In this document: positions 1-7,104 of the stretch, in pieces
Layout: every line of letters begins with the position of its first letter
Position numbering within the stretch: the stretch's first letter is position 1
Source of the DNA: DATARH01 sp035570495
GTDB lineage: Bacteria; Pseudomonadota; Alphaproteobacteria; ATCC43930; CGMCC-115725
Assembly (NCBI GenBank): GCA_035570495.1
Contig: DATMLO010000172.1
Coordinates: 1 to 10,237, forward strand
Length of the DNA: 10,237 nt
Direction: 5' to 3'
Translations under genes and position numbers: made by a program
Notes under the pieces: generated by a model
The model's input: the letters and a program-made list of their open reading frames with translations, nothing else
What the model was told of the DNA's origin: nothing
The model's database searches: none

Positions 1-435
1 ACCCCGCGAGCGCTGCGGCCACTGCTCCATCGCCAGCGCCGCGCCGCACGGCCATTCGGCGCCCATGCCGATGCCGAGAAGCGTGCGGAAGAGCAGCAGG
101 AACCAGAAGGTCGGCGAGAACCCAGCGATGAAATTACACACCGAGAACCACGCGATCGAGATCATCAGCGGCTTCTTGCGGCCCATCCGGTCGGCCATCC
201 AGCCGGCGGCGGTGGCGCCGACGAGGCGCATCCACAGGGTCAGGGTGAAGACGATCGCCACGTCCGTCAGCGGGACGTTAAAGTCCTTGGCGATCGGCAC
301 CATGATGAGCAGGAAGATGGTGAAGTCGAAGGCGTCGAGGGTCCAACCCAGCCACGCCGCCATATACGCGTACCACTGGTCCTTGGTGGGTTCCTTCCAC
401 CAAGGCACACCCGCTTCGCTGGCAGAAATCGCCAT
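1..435 (-). CDS. MFS transporter, N-terminal part (truncated by window edge)
   Basis: Inner-membrane secondary transporter of the major facilitator superfamily. The 145 visible residues begin at ATG 435 and remain open to base 1, so roughly the last two thirds lie outside the window. Visible: a short cytoplasmic N-terminus; TM1 about residues 22-46 containing GWTLDAFDF; TM2 about 60-81; the MFS motif A loop GWMADRMGRK (78-87); TM3 about 88-107; TM4 about 110-130 with RTLLGIGMGAEWP. The GWTLDAFDF and GIGMGAEW stretches resemble the sialate:H+ symporter (SHS)/lactate-type group, so a carboxylate or sugar-acid substrate is likely (inference). The start is supported by GGGAG about 8 bases upstream. 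It is the last of three same-strand genes, behind a mandelate racemase-family enzyme, and could supply its substrate. The 171-bp gap before it may hold its own promoter. MFS membership is certain; the substrate is not. Confidence 0.9.
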   Translation of the reverse strand, partial: MAISASEAGVPWWKEPTKDQWYAYMAAWLGWTLDAFDFTIFLLIMVPIAKDFNVPLTDVAIVFTLTLWMRLVGATAAGWMADRMGRKKPLMISIAWFSVCNFIAGFSPTFWFLLLFRTLLGIGMGAEWPCGAALAMEQWPQRSRG

Positions 436-552
436 GTGAAACACTCCCGTTCGCGTGTCGGGCCCTTCTCAGGGAGGGCCGTTGACGAGACCCTAGGGGC
501 ATCAAACGCGGAGTGTCTTTGTCGGAAGACGTTGCTTTTTGATATTACTTCG

Positions 553-573
553 TGACTGCGTAAATTTTAGTCA
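553..573. promoter_or_regulatory. Candidate LysR-like operator (TGACT-N11-AGTCA) before the MFS gene
   Basis: Perfect 5-bp inverted arms TGACT (553-557) and AGTCA (569-573) are separated by 11 mostly A/T bases, giving the T-N11-A geometry known for LysR-type regulators. On the minus strand a TAATAT hexamer (542-547), a plausible -10 element, lies just downstream of the box and about 107 bp before the transporter ATG at 435. No good -35 hexamer is visible. No regulator gene is present in the window, so the binding protein is unknown and the assignment is tentative. Confidence 0.35.
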
Positions 574-606
574 GTTTTATTGGCGCAGGCACTATTCGAC
601 AGGGCC

Positions 607-1785
607 TCAACTGCCAAAAGCGCGCCCTTCGCCGCCGGTCGCGGCGTATTGGCGCACAAAGCCCCAATCGATCTCCAATCCGAAGCCGGGCTTGTCACTG
701 ATCACGAGGTGCCCGTCCTGAAGATGCGGGTGCTCGGTGAAGAGGCCGTAATGCAGCGGATCGGTTTCCTTGCCGCCATGCGACTCGACGCCAAACGAGG
801 CGCGCGGCATCGCCAGCACCAGATGACCGTGAATTTCCGGCGCGGTGTGCGGCGCGATGATCGCGCCGTGCTGCTCGGCGAGATGCGCGATGCGCAGCGC
901 CTCGGTAAAGCCGGCGGCGCGGGTCGCGTCAAACTGGACATAGCGGATGCCGCCGATGGTGATGAAGTCGCGCACCGTGAAACGGGTCAGCTCGCGCTCG
1001 CCATGCGCCAGGGGGATCGGCGTCGCCGCGGCGAGCTGCGCGAAATCGGCTGGCTGCAGGTGCCAATGCAGCGGCTCCTCGAGCCAGAAAATGTCAGACG
1101 CTTCGACCCCATGGGCGAAATCAATGCAATCAGCGAGATCATACGGCGCGTTCATGTCGAGCATCAGATCGGGCGCGGCGCCGATCGCCCGGCGCACCGC
1201 GGCGACGCGCTTGATCTCGGCCTCGACGCTGCCGGCGCCGCATTTGAGCTTGACCGCGCGGTAGCCGAGCTCCAGGAACCGCGCCAGCTCCGCGCCATAT
1301 TCCTTGTCACTGACGTCGCGGTAATAACCGCCGGTCGCGTAAGTGTGAAGCGGCCGGTTCTCGCCGCCAAGCAGGCGGTAGACCGGCATGTTGGCGGCCC
1401 TGCCCTTCAAATCCCACAGCGCGATGTCGATGCCGGCGATCGCCGCCATGGCGACGGCGCGGTCGCTGCGCGCGATCGGCGCCGGAACCTTGGGGTTACC
1501 GCCGATGGCCCCGGGGCGCGGGTTGGTCAGCGCAAAGAGCCGCTCCCACACCACGGTGGTGGCCAGCGCATCCATGCCGGCGACAAACTCGCCGAACTTC
1601 GTGATGTACTCGCAGACCCGCGGCGCCGGGCCGGCATGAACGATGCCGTGGCCGGCGAGGCCGTCATCGGTGCGCACCTGCACGAGAATGGCGTTCCACG
1701 CGGTCGAACGCTCATGCGCGGTCCATACCGGCTGGGGGCGCGGCACCGAGAGCGGGTAGGCGGTAGCGGATGCGATCTTGGTCAT
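607..1785 (-). CDS. Mandelate racemase/muconate lactonizing enzyme family protein (enolase superfamily)
   Basis: Cytosolic Mg2+-dependent enzyme of 392 residues, a normal length for the family. These enzymes abstract a proton alpha to a carboxylate, giving racemisation, epimerisation or dehydration of hydroxy and sugar acids. The C-terminal barrel shows the complete mandelate racemase-subgroup catalytic set: KLK (K179, K181), metal ligands D210, E236 (in WLEEP) and E263 (in AHGERE), and the acid/base dyad D286 (QFDATRAAG) and H313 (APHTAPEIHGH). The spacings between these residues match mandelate racemase almost exactly (29, 26, 27, 23, 27 against 29, 26, 26, 23, 27), so the enzyme should be active. 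The start has GAGGA with good spacing upstream. It lies between an acyl-CoA synthetase and an MFS transporter on the same strand and has a palindrome-rich 199-bp leader. The substrate cannot be read from sequence; acid-sugar dehydratase is the most likely activity, racemase or epimerase an alternative. Confidence 0.93.
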   Translation of the reverse strand: MTKIASATAYPLSVPRPQPVWTAHERSTAWNAILVQVRTDDGLAGHGIVHAGPAPRVCEYITKFGEFVAGMDALATTVVWERLFALTNPRPGAIGGNPKVPAPIARSDRAVAMAAIAGIDIALWDLKGRAANMPVYRLLGGENRPLHTYATGGYYRDVSDKEYGAELARFLELGYRAVKLKCGAGSVEAEIKRVAAVRRAIGAAPDLMLDMNAPYDLADCIDFAHGVEASDIFWLEEPLHWHLQPADFAQLAAATPIPLAHGERELTRFTVRDFITIGGIRYVQFDATRAAGFTEALRIAHLAEQHGAIIAPHTAPEIHGHLVLAMPRASFGVESHGGKETDPLHYGLFTEHPHLQDGHLVISDKPGFGLEIDWGFVRQYAATGGEGRAFGS

Positions 1786-1883
1786 CGTGTTCCTCAGTCG
1801 ACTAGGCCGGCACCGATGGCGGTCCCACGGCCTCGACGCCGTATCGCGCGAAGCCGCCAGCGTCGAAAATCATATGCACCGGG

Positions 1884-1903
1884 CCCTGTAAATATTTCCA
1901 GGG
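1884..1903. promoter_or_regulatory. Near-perfect 20-bp palindrome, candidate operator of the MR-family gene
   Basis: CCCTGTAAATATTTCCAGGG pairs in nine of ten symmetric positions; only T1889/C1898 fail. It has GC arms and an AT core, as typical dimeric repressor sites do, and lies about 98 bp upstream of the minus-strand ATG at 1785. Which transcription factor family would bind it cannot be told, and no regulator is encoded in the window. Confidence 0.5.
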
Positions 1904-1934
1904 TATCCAAGGCGCGCATAGTAGCTTCGCGCGT

Positions 1935-1947
1935 GCACCTATGGTGC
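1935..1947. promoter_or_regulatory. Second palindrome in the same leader (GCACC-TAT-GGTGC)
   Basis: Perfect 5-bp arms around a 3-base centre, 31 bp further upstream of the 20-bp palindrome and between the synthetase stop and the MR-family gene. It could be an operator half of a compound control region or a small RNA hairpin. No U-run follows it on the minus strand, so it is not a convincing terminator for the synthetase. Confidence 0.3.
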
Positions 1948-1984
1948 CAAACGAGATATTTCCATTCCGTGTAGACGCAAGAGT

Positions 1985-3685
<1,701 letters not shown>

Positions 3686-3714
3686 GGCTTGTTCCTCCCT
3701 TGTGCCGCTATGAT

Positions 3715-3762
3715 TCAGCCTTTCAACGGCCAGGCAAAGCTGATTTCGTGAGCGTCCCGGTC
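3715..3762 (-). pseudogene. 3'-end remnant of a VOC/glyoxalase gene (direct repeat copy A)
   Basis: These 48 bases match the last 48 bases of the VOC gene (4283-4330) at 42 positions without a gap, including an uninterrupted 25-base identity (3727-3751 against 4295-4319). Read on the minus strand in the VOC frame, the copy gives DRDAHEISFAWPLKG and stop, against DPDGHEISFAWPLNR and stop in the intact gene. The similarity ends at about 3762 and no upstream part of the VOC gene is present. The reading-frame-compatible differences point to a decayed gene fragment. It lies 29 bp upstream of the synthetase start, so a VOC gene probably once preceded the synthetase directly (inference). It also overlaps the leader of the divergent DCC gene. 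Confidence 0.85.
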
Positions 3763-3823
3763 ACGGGATCGCTCGATCGCCTGGCGCCGTATCTATGGGC
3801 GATGGTGATTTCGGAGAGGCGCG

Positions 3824-4282
3824 ATGACTGACGCGACGACCCTGGCGCCTTACAGCTACCGGCAGGACGCGGCGGTGCCGGCGTTTCCCGACGACCGGCC
3901 GCTGTTCATCTTTGACGGGGTCTGCGTGCTGTGCTCGGGCGGCGCGGCCTGGCTGATGCGGCACGACAAGCAGCGGCGCTTTCGTCTGACCACGGCGCAA
4001 TCGCCGCTCGGCAAGGCGCTCTACGGGCATTACGGCATCGACTGGAACGAGACCTACCTGCTGGTCAGCGGCGGCGCGCCCTATAGCAAATCGAGCGGCT
4101 ATCTGCATATGTGCCGGGTGGTCGGCGGCTGGTGGCGGCTGTGTCTGGTCTTCGAGCTGATCCCGCGCGCGGTGCGCGATTGGGGTTATGACCTGGTCGC
4201 GCGCAACCGCTATCGCTGGTTCGGCAAGGCTGGGTATTGCGAGCTGATCCCGGACGATCTCAAGCCGACGCTGGTCGAATAG
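3824..4282 (+). CDS. DCC family (DUF393) thiol-disulfide oxidoreductase-like protein
   Basis: Predicted redox-type protein of 152 residues, slightly longer than the usual 130 or so because of a 25-residue N-terminal extension. The family signature DGVCVLC (31-37) supplies the two cysteines C34 and C37 of the thioredoxin-like CxxC site, and the conserved C-terminal block YDLVARNRYRWFGK (122-135) is present. The biochemical role of the family is poorly defined; a disulfide-exchange role is inferred from the CxxC motif. There is no signal peptide, so it should act in the cytosol. GGAGAGG precedes the ATG with normal spacing. The gene is divergent from the acyl-CoA synthetase and convergent with the VOC gene: its TAG (4280-4282) directly abuts the VOC stop. 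It is flanked by two direct copies of the VOC gene 3' end, 568 bp apart, which suggests it arrived at or was rearranged into this site. Confidence 0.9.
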   Translation: MTDATTLAPYSYRQDAAVPAFPDDRPLFIFDGVCVLCSGGAAWLMRHDKQRRFRLTTAQSPLGKALYGHYGIDWNETYLLVSGGAPYSKSSGYLHMCRVVGGWWRLCLVFELIPRAVRDWGYDLVARNRYRWFGKAGYCELIPDDLKPTLVE

Positions 4283-4330
4283 TCAGCGGTTCAGCGGCCA
4301 GGCAAAGCTGATTTCGTGACCATCCGGGTC
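4283..4330. repeat. Direct repeat copy B (3' end of the VOC gene)
   Basis: Partner of the copy at 3715-3762; same orientation, 42 of 48 bases identical, offset exactly 568 bp. It is the functional copy because it carries the stop codon of the intact VOC gene. The two copies bracket the complete DCC gene. Confidence 0.85.
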
Positions 4331-4633
4331 GGTGACATGGAAGAAACGCTCGCCCCAGGACGCGTCGCGCGGCGGCGCCTGCGGCCGGATACCGGCGGTC
4401 ACGAGGCGCGCGTAAAGCCCGTCGACATCGTCATCGTAGAAGATCGCGCGACCCCACCTGACGATCTCGGCGGGCTCCGCGGTGAGGTTGAGAAATGACG
4501 ATCCGGCGCGAAAGCTGGTGAAGCCGGCGGTTTCGCCGCCATAGAGCAACTCGAAGCCGCAGAGCCGGTAGAACCGCACCGAAGCCGCCATGTCGCGTGT
4601 TGCCAGCGTAAGAGCGCTGAGAGTGGTGATCAT
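4283..4633 (-). CDS. VOC family (glyoxalase/bleomycin resistance-like) protein
   Basis: Small 116-residue protein with one vicinal oxygen chelate module pair: an N-terminal beta-alpha half (ALTLATRDMAASVRFYRLCGF, in two parts 7-20 and 21-27) and a C-terminal half ending in the typical VTDPDGHEISFAWP (100-113), where E107 is the usual C-terminal metal ligand. The expected histidine ligand in the first strand is replaced by aliphatic residues, so metal binding may be weak or absent and the role could be ligand binding rather than glyoxalase chemistry. Family members of this size include lyases, dioxygenases and resistance proteins; nothing here picks one. AGGG lies about 7 bases upstream of the ATG. 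It is divergent from a secreted protein gene (66-bp gap) and convergent, with no gap, with the DCC gene. The last 48 bases are duplicated in front of the DCC gene. Confidence 0.88.
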   Translation of the reverse strand: MITTLSALTLATRDMAASVRFYRLCGFELLYGGETAGFTSFRAGSSFLNLTAEPAEIVRWGRAIFYDDDVDGLYARLVTAGIRPQAPPRDASWGERFFHVTDPDGHEISFAWPLNR

Positions 4634-4699
4634 TTGATCGCCCTATGGTAGAATGAGTCACGTAAGGTACCGCCCAAACGATTGCCCGGAGTGACTGTC

Positions 4700-5419
4700 A
4701 TGGTAGCAAGGATCATGGCAGCAGCGATGCTGCTCGTCTCGGCGGTGCTGCCGGCCGCCGCGCAGCAGCAGCCGCAGACGCTGCCCGACGTGAGCGTCAA
4801 CGCGCAGGCGCCGATCAAGAACGTCAACCCGTTTCAGCCCTTCTCGGGCAACACGCGGGTCGAAGAAGACAAGTGGCCGGTGATCCCCTGCAACATCGCC
4901 CGCATCGACTTCGGCCCCGGCGCCAAGTGCCAGACCGGCACGCAGATCGAGAATTTCATGACCATGTCGCAGGGCGGCCGCTGCGACATTGCCCGCCAGG
5001 TGACGCTGACCAAGAACGCGCGCTACGAAGCCGAAGCGGATGTGATGATCTTCGACCCCTACAAGGTCACCGCGGCAGGGCACCAGATGAAGAATTGCAC
5101 GGTGTGGACGGGCTACAGCAACATGCCCGACGACTTCAAGGACATGAACCAGATGACCCGGCGCGGCGCCGGATGGACGAACTTTGTCAAGGGCGCCCCG
5201 CAAAGCTCGATATACTTCACCGATGGCGCGCGCGGCTGCCTGGCGGTCGAGCGGCTCGGACCGCCGTGGCACGGCGGCTATGTCTGGGTCGTGCATATGA
5301 GCATCTGCCCAACCGCGGGCGGCACGGCGCAGCTCGCCGATGTCGACGCGATCTTCGCGACGCTGCAGCTGAGGACGTACGACGATCAGGGCAATCTGCG
5401 CGGCGGCCCGTCGCAGTAG
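4700..5419 (+). CDS. Secreted six-cysteine protein of unknown function
   Basis: I do not recognise the family. From ATG 4700 the product is 239 residues with a Sec-type signal peptide: hydrophobic MAAAMLLVSAVLPAAA, with likely cleavage after A21 before QQQ. The mature part starts with a Gln/Pro-rich linker (TLPDVSVNAQAP, 27-38) and contains six cysteines (64, 77, 95, 133, 180, 203), enough for three disulfides in the periplasm. Aromatic- and glycine-rich segments such as GPPWHGGYVWVVHM (187-200) suggest a compact beta-rich fold, but this is only an impression. The ATG at 4700 is preferred over an in-frame TTG at 4682 because GGAG (4688-4691) stands 8 bases before it and the signal peptide then starts properly. 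A weak TAGAAT (4649-4654) could be its -10. Its divergent neighbour is the VOC gene; its convergent neighbour, 16 bp away, is a GlsB-type gene. Confidence 0.85.
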   Translation: MVARIMAAAMLLVSAVLPAAAQQQPQTLPDVSVNAQAPIKNVNPFQPFSGNTRVEEDKWPVIPCNIARIDFGPGAKCQTGTQIENFMTMSQGGRCDIARQVTLTKNARYEAEADVMIFDPYKVTAAGHQMKNCTVWTGYSNMPDDFKDMNQMTRRGAGWTNFVKGAPQSSIYFTDGARGCLAVERLGPPWHGGYVWVVHMSICPTAGGTAQLADVDAIFATLQLRTYDDQGNLRGGPSQ

Positions 5420-5435
5420 GTAAAGGCGGCGCGGA

Positions 5436-5762
5436 CTACCAGCGTCCCCAGCGGCCGCGCCAACCCCAGCCGCCGCCATTGCCCCAGCCCCCACCCCAGC
5501 CGCGCCGGCGGACAAGCGCCCGCACGATCAACAGCAGGACGATCGCGCCGATCGTCGCGTTGAGGATCGCCGAGAGGATCCCGACGCCGAGATGGATGTT
5601 GAGTCGCGGCAGCAGCCAGTCGCCGATAAACGCGCCGATGACGCCCACCACAAGATCGCCGATCAGGCCGAACCCGACGCCGTCGACAATCTTGCCGGCG
5701 AGCCAACCGGCAACGATGCCGACAAAAATGATTACCAGCAGGCTTTCGTTCGAAAGATACAT
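5436..5762 (-). CDS. GlsB/YeaQ/YmgE family (transglycosylase-associated) membrane protein
   Basis: Small integral inner-membrane protein of 108 residues with three predicted helices (about 6-24, 34-52, 60-83) and the glycine-rich pattern of the family: GIVAGWLAGKIVDG, then GLIGDLVVGVIGAFIGDWLL, then GILSAILNATIGAIVLLLIV. The family is annotated as stress-related in enterobacteria, with no firmly established biochemical function. Usual members have about 80-90 residues; this one carries an extra C-terminal tail (86-108) made almost only of Arg, Gly and Trp, with six tryptophans. The start at 5762 is chosen over an in-frame ATG at 5783 because AGAGG stands 7 bases before it and the first helix then begins near the N-terminus as in relatives. 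It lies downstream of the alcohol dehydrogenase gene on the same strand (114-bp gap) and convergent with the secreted-protein gene. Confidence 0.9.
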   Translation of the reverse strand: MYLSNESLLVIIFVGIVAGWLAGKIVDGVGFGLIGDLVVGVIGAFIGDWLLPRLNIHLGVGILSAILNATIGAIVLLLIVRALVRRRGWGGGWGNGGGWGWRGRWGRW

Positions 5763-5829
5763 CCTCGCACCTCTAGCGGGCACGAGCCTCGAGGGCGCGG
5801 GCCTTGTCAGTTCCGGATGGTTGGTTAAC

Positions 5830-5843
5830 GCCCGGGGCCGGGC
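5830..5843 (-). terminator. Weak hairpin downstream of the alcohol dehydrogenase gene
   Basis: GCCCGG-GG-CCGGGC forms a perfect 6-bp stem with a 2-base loop, 34 bp after the alcohol dehydrogenase stop on the minus strand. It is followed by GTTAACCAACC rather than a U-run, so it is at best a weak or Rho-assisted terminator, and could be chance in GC-rich DNA. Confidence 0.25.
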
Positions 5844-5876
5844 TCCGTTGCCGGCGATGCGCGAAAGCCGCGAGAC

Positions 5877-6992
5877 TTAAGAGTCGAACATCACCACGCT
5901 GCGGATCGCCTCGCCGGCCTTGAGCGCGGCGAAGCCGGCGTTGATCTCGTCGAGCGCGATGCGGCGCGTGATCAGCTCGTCGAGATAAAGCCGGCCATCG
6001 AGATAGGCGCGCGCCAGCATCGGGAAATCGCGTGCCGGCCGCGCGCCACCATAGCTCGACCGGCGGATGCGCTTTTCGCCCATCAGCGCGCCCCAGCGGA
6101 ACGCGACGTCCGCCGTCACGTCGGTCTTGCCGAGCCAGATCACCTCGCCGCCCGGCCGCACCGCCTCGACGCTGAGGCCGAAGGCGACGGGGCTGCCGGC
6201 GGCTTCGAGCACGGTGTCGACGCCGCGCCCGGCGGTCTTCGATTTGGCGATTGCGGTGGCGTCCTCGCGGCGCGCGTTGACGAGGGTCGTCGCGCCCATT
6301 TTCGCGGCAAGCTCGAGCTTTGCGTCGTCGAGGTCGACGGCGATGATCTCGCCGGCGCCGGCGAGTCGCGCGCCCTGCACCGCCGACAAGCCGACCGCGC
6401 CACAGCCGATCACCATCGCGACTGAGCCATATTCGATCGAGGCGACATTGAGCGCGCCGCCGACCCCGGTCATCACGCCGCAGCCGATCAGGCAGGCGCG
6501 GTCGAACGGCAGTTCCTTGGGCACGACGATCGCCTGCTCGAAGGGCACGACGCAATATTCGCCGAACGCACCCAAAAACATCAGCTGCTTGAGCTCGCCG
6601 CCATCGTTGAGGGCGATGCGGCTTTCGCCGTCGAAAGCGACCGCCTTGGGGCCATGCGACAGGTACGTCTCGCAGAGGATCGGCAGGTCGCGGTCGCAGT
6701 AGAAGCAATGCCCGCAATGCGGGTTCCACGACAGGATCACATGGTCGCCGACGGCCACACCCTGCGCGCCGGGGCCGACTTCCTCGACGATGCCCGCCGC
6801 TTCATGGCCGAGCACGATCGGCATCGGATAGCGCAGCGAGCCCTCGATGACTTCGAGATCGGTGTGGCACAGCCCAGCTGCTTTGATCCGCACCCGCACG
6901 TCGCCGGGCTTCAGCGCGCCGGCGGTGATCGTCTCGATCTTGAGCGGCGTGCGCGGCTCATGCAGCACGGCGGCGCGGAAGGAACGGGTCAT
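5877..6992 (-). CDS. Zinc-dependent alcohol dehydrogenase (MDR superfamily)
   Basis: Cytosolic NAD(P)-dependent medium-chain dehydrogenase, 371 residues, full length. The catalytic zinc ligands are visible as C42 (GLCHTD), H63-E64 (GHE) and C171 (GCGVMTG), and the structural zinc site as C93, C96, C99 and C107. The Rossmann fold shows GCGAVG (196-201) with D220 at the end of the next strand (IIAVD), an acidic residue that favours NAD+ over NADP+. The pattern fits the class III-like/aryl-alcohol Zn-dependent dehydrogenases; the substrate alcohol is not evident. The upstream GAGAC is only a weak ribosome binding site. Behind it on the same strand lies a TauD-type dioxygenase, but a 93-bp palindromic repeat separates them, so joint transcription is uncertain. 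Confidence 0.93.
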   Translation of the reverse strand: MTRSFRAAVLHEPRTPLKIETITAGALKPGDVRVRIKAAGLCHTDLEVIEGSLRYPMPIVLGHEAAGIVEEVGPGAQGVAVGDHVILSWNPHCGHCFYCDRDLPILCETYLSHGPKAVAFDGESRIALNDGGELKQLMFLGAFGEYCVVPFEQAIVVPKELPFDRACLIGCGVMTGVGGALNVASIEYGSVAMVIGCGAVGLSAVQGARLAGAGEIIAVDLDDAKLELAAKMGATTLVNARREDATAIAKSKTAGRGVDTVLEAAGSPVAFGLSVEAVRPGGEVIWLGKTDVTADVAFRWGALMGEKRIRRSSYGGARPARDFPMLARAYLDGRLYLDELITRRIALDEINAGFAALKAGEAIRSVVMFDS

Positions 6993-7005
6993 GACCGTCT
7001 CACAT

Positions 7006-7098
7006 CGTCATTGCGAGGAGCCTGCAGGGCAACGCGGCAATCTCCGGCCGCCGGGGGCCAAGGCGGACGGAGATTGCTTCGCTGCGCTCGCAATGACG
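7006..7098. repeat. REP-like interspersed palindromic element
   Basis: Outer arms CGTCATTGCGAG (7006-7017) and CTCGCAATGACG (7087-7098) are perfectly complementary over 12 bp. Inside, GCAATCTCCG (7037-7046) pairs with CGGAGATTGC (7068-7077) over 10 bp. The whole can fold into a long branched hairpin. The CGTCATTGCGAG core matches, from memory, a widespread intergenic REP type in proteobacterial genomes. It fills nearly all the space between the dioxygenase stop (7105) and the dehydrogenase start (6992), and could end or stabilise the upstream transcript. Confidence 0.85.
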
Positions 7099-7104
7099 GG
7101 TTCC

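Noticed and set aside
1794..1919. 41-codon minus-strand frame in the MR-family leader
   Set aside because: It lacks a ribosome binding site and has an Arg-rich, non-coding-like composition. The alternative 23-codon frame is more gene-like.
580..1974. 464-codon plus-strand open frame opposite the MR-family gene
   Set aside because: The minus-strand frame carries every catalytic motif of the enolase superfamily. The plus frame is Arg/Ala/Gly-rich without recognisable domains, as expected for antisense of GC-rich coding DNA.
3761..4108. 115-codon minus-strand frame opposite the DCC gene
   Set aside because: Antisense to a gene with a clear DGxCxxC motif; it is also not in the frame of the VOC remnant.
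4656..4696. AGTCAC and GTGACT inverted repeat in the VOC / secreted-protein divergent gap
   Set aside because: Arms are only 6 bp and 29 bases apart; easily chance, and the right arm lies in the ribosome binding region.
4873..5880. 335-codon plus-strand frame overlapping the secreted-protein and GlsB-type genes
   Set aside because: Overlaps the signal-peptide protein out of frame and the membrane protein in antisense; its product is Arg/Pro-rich low complexity.
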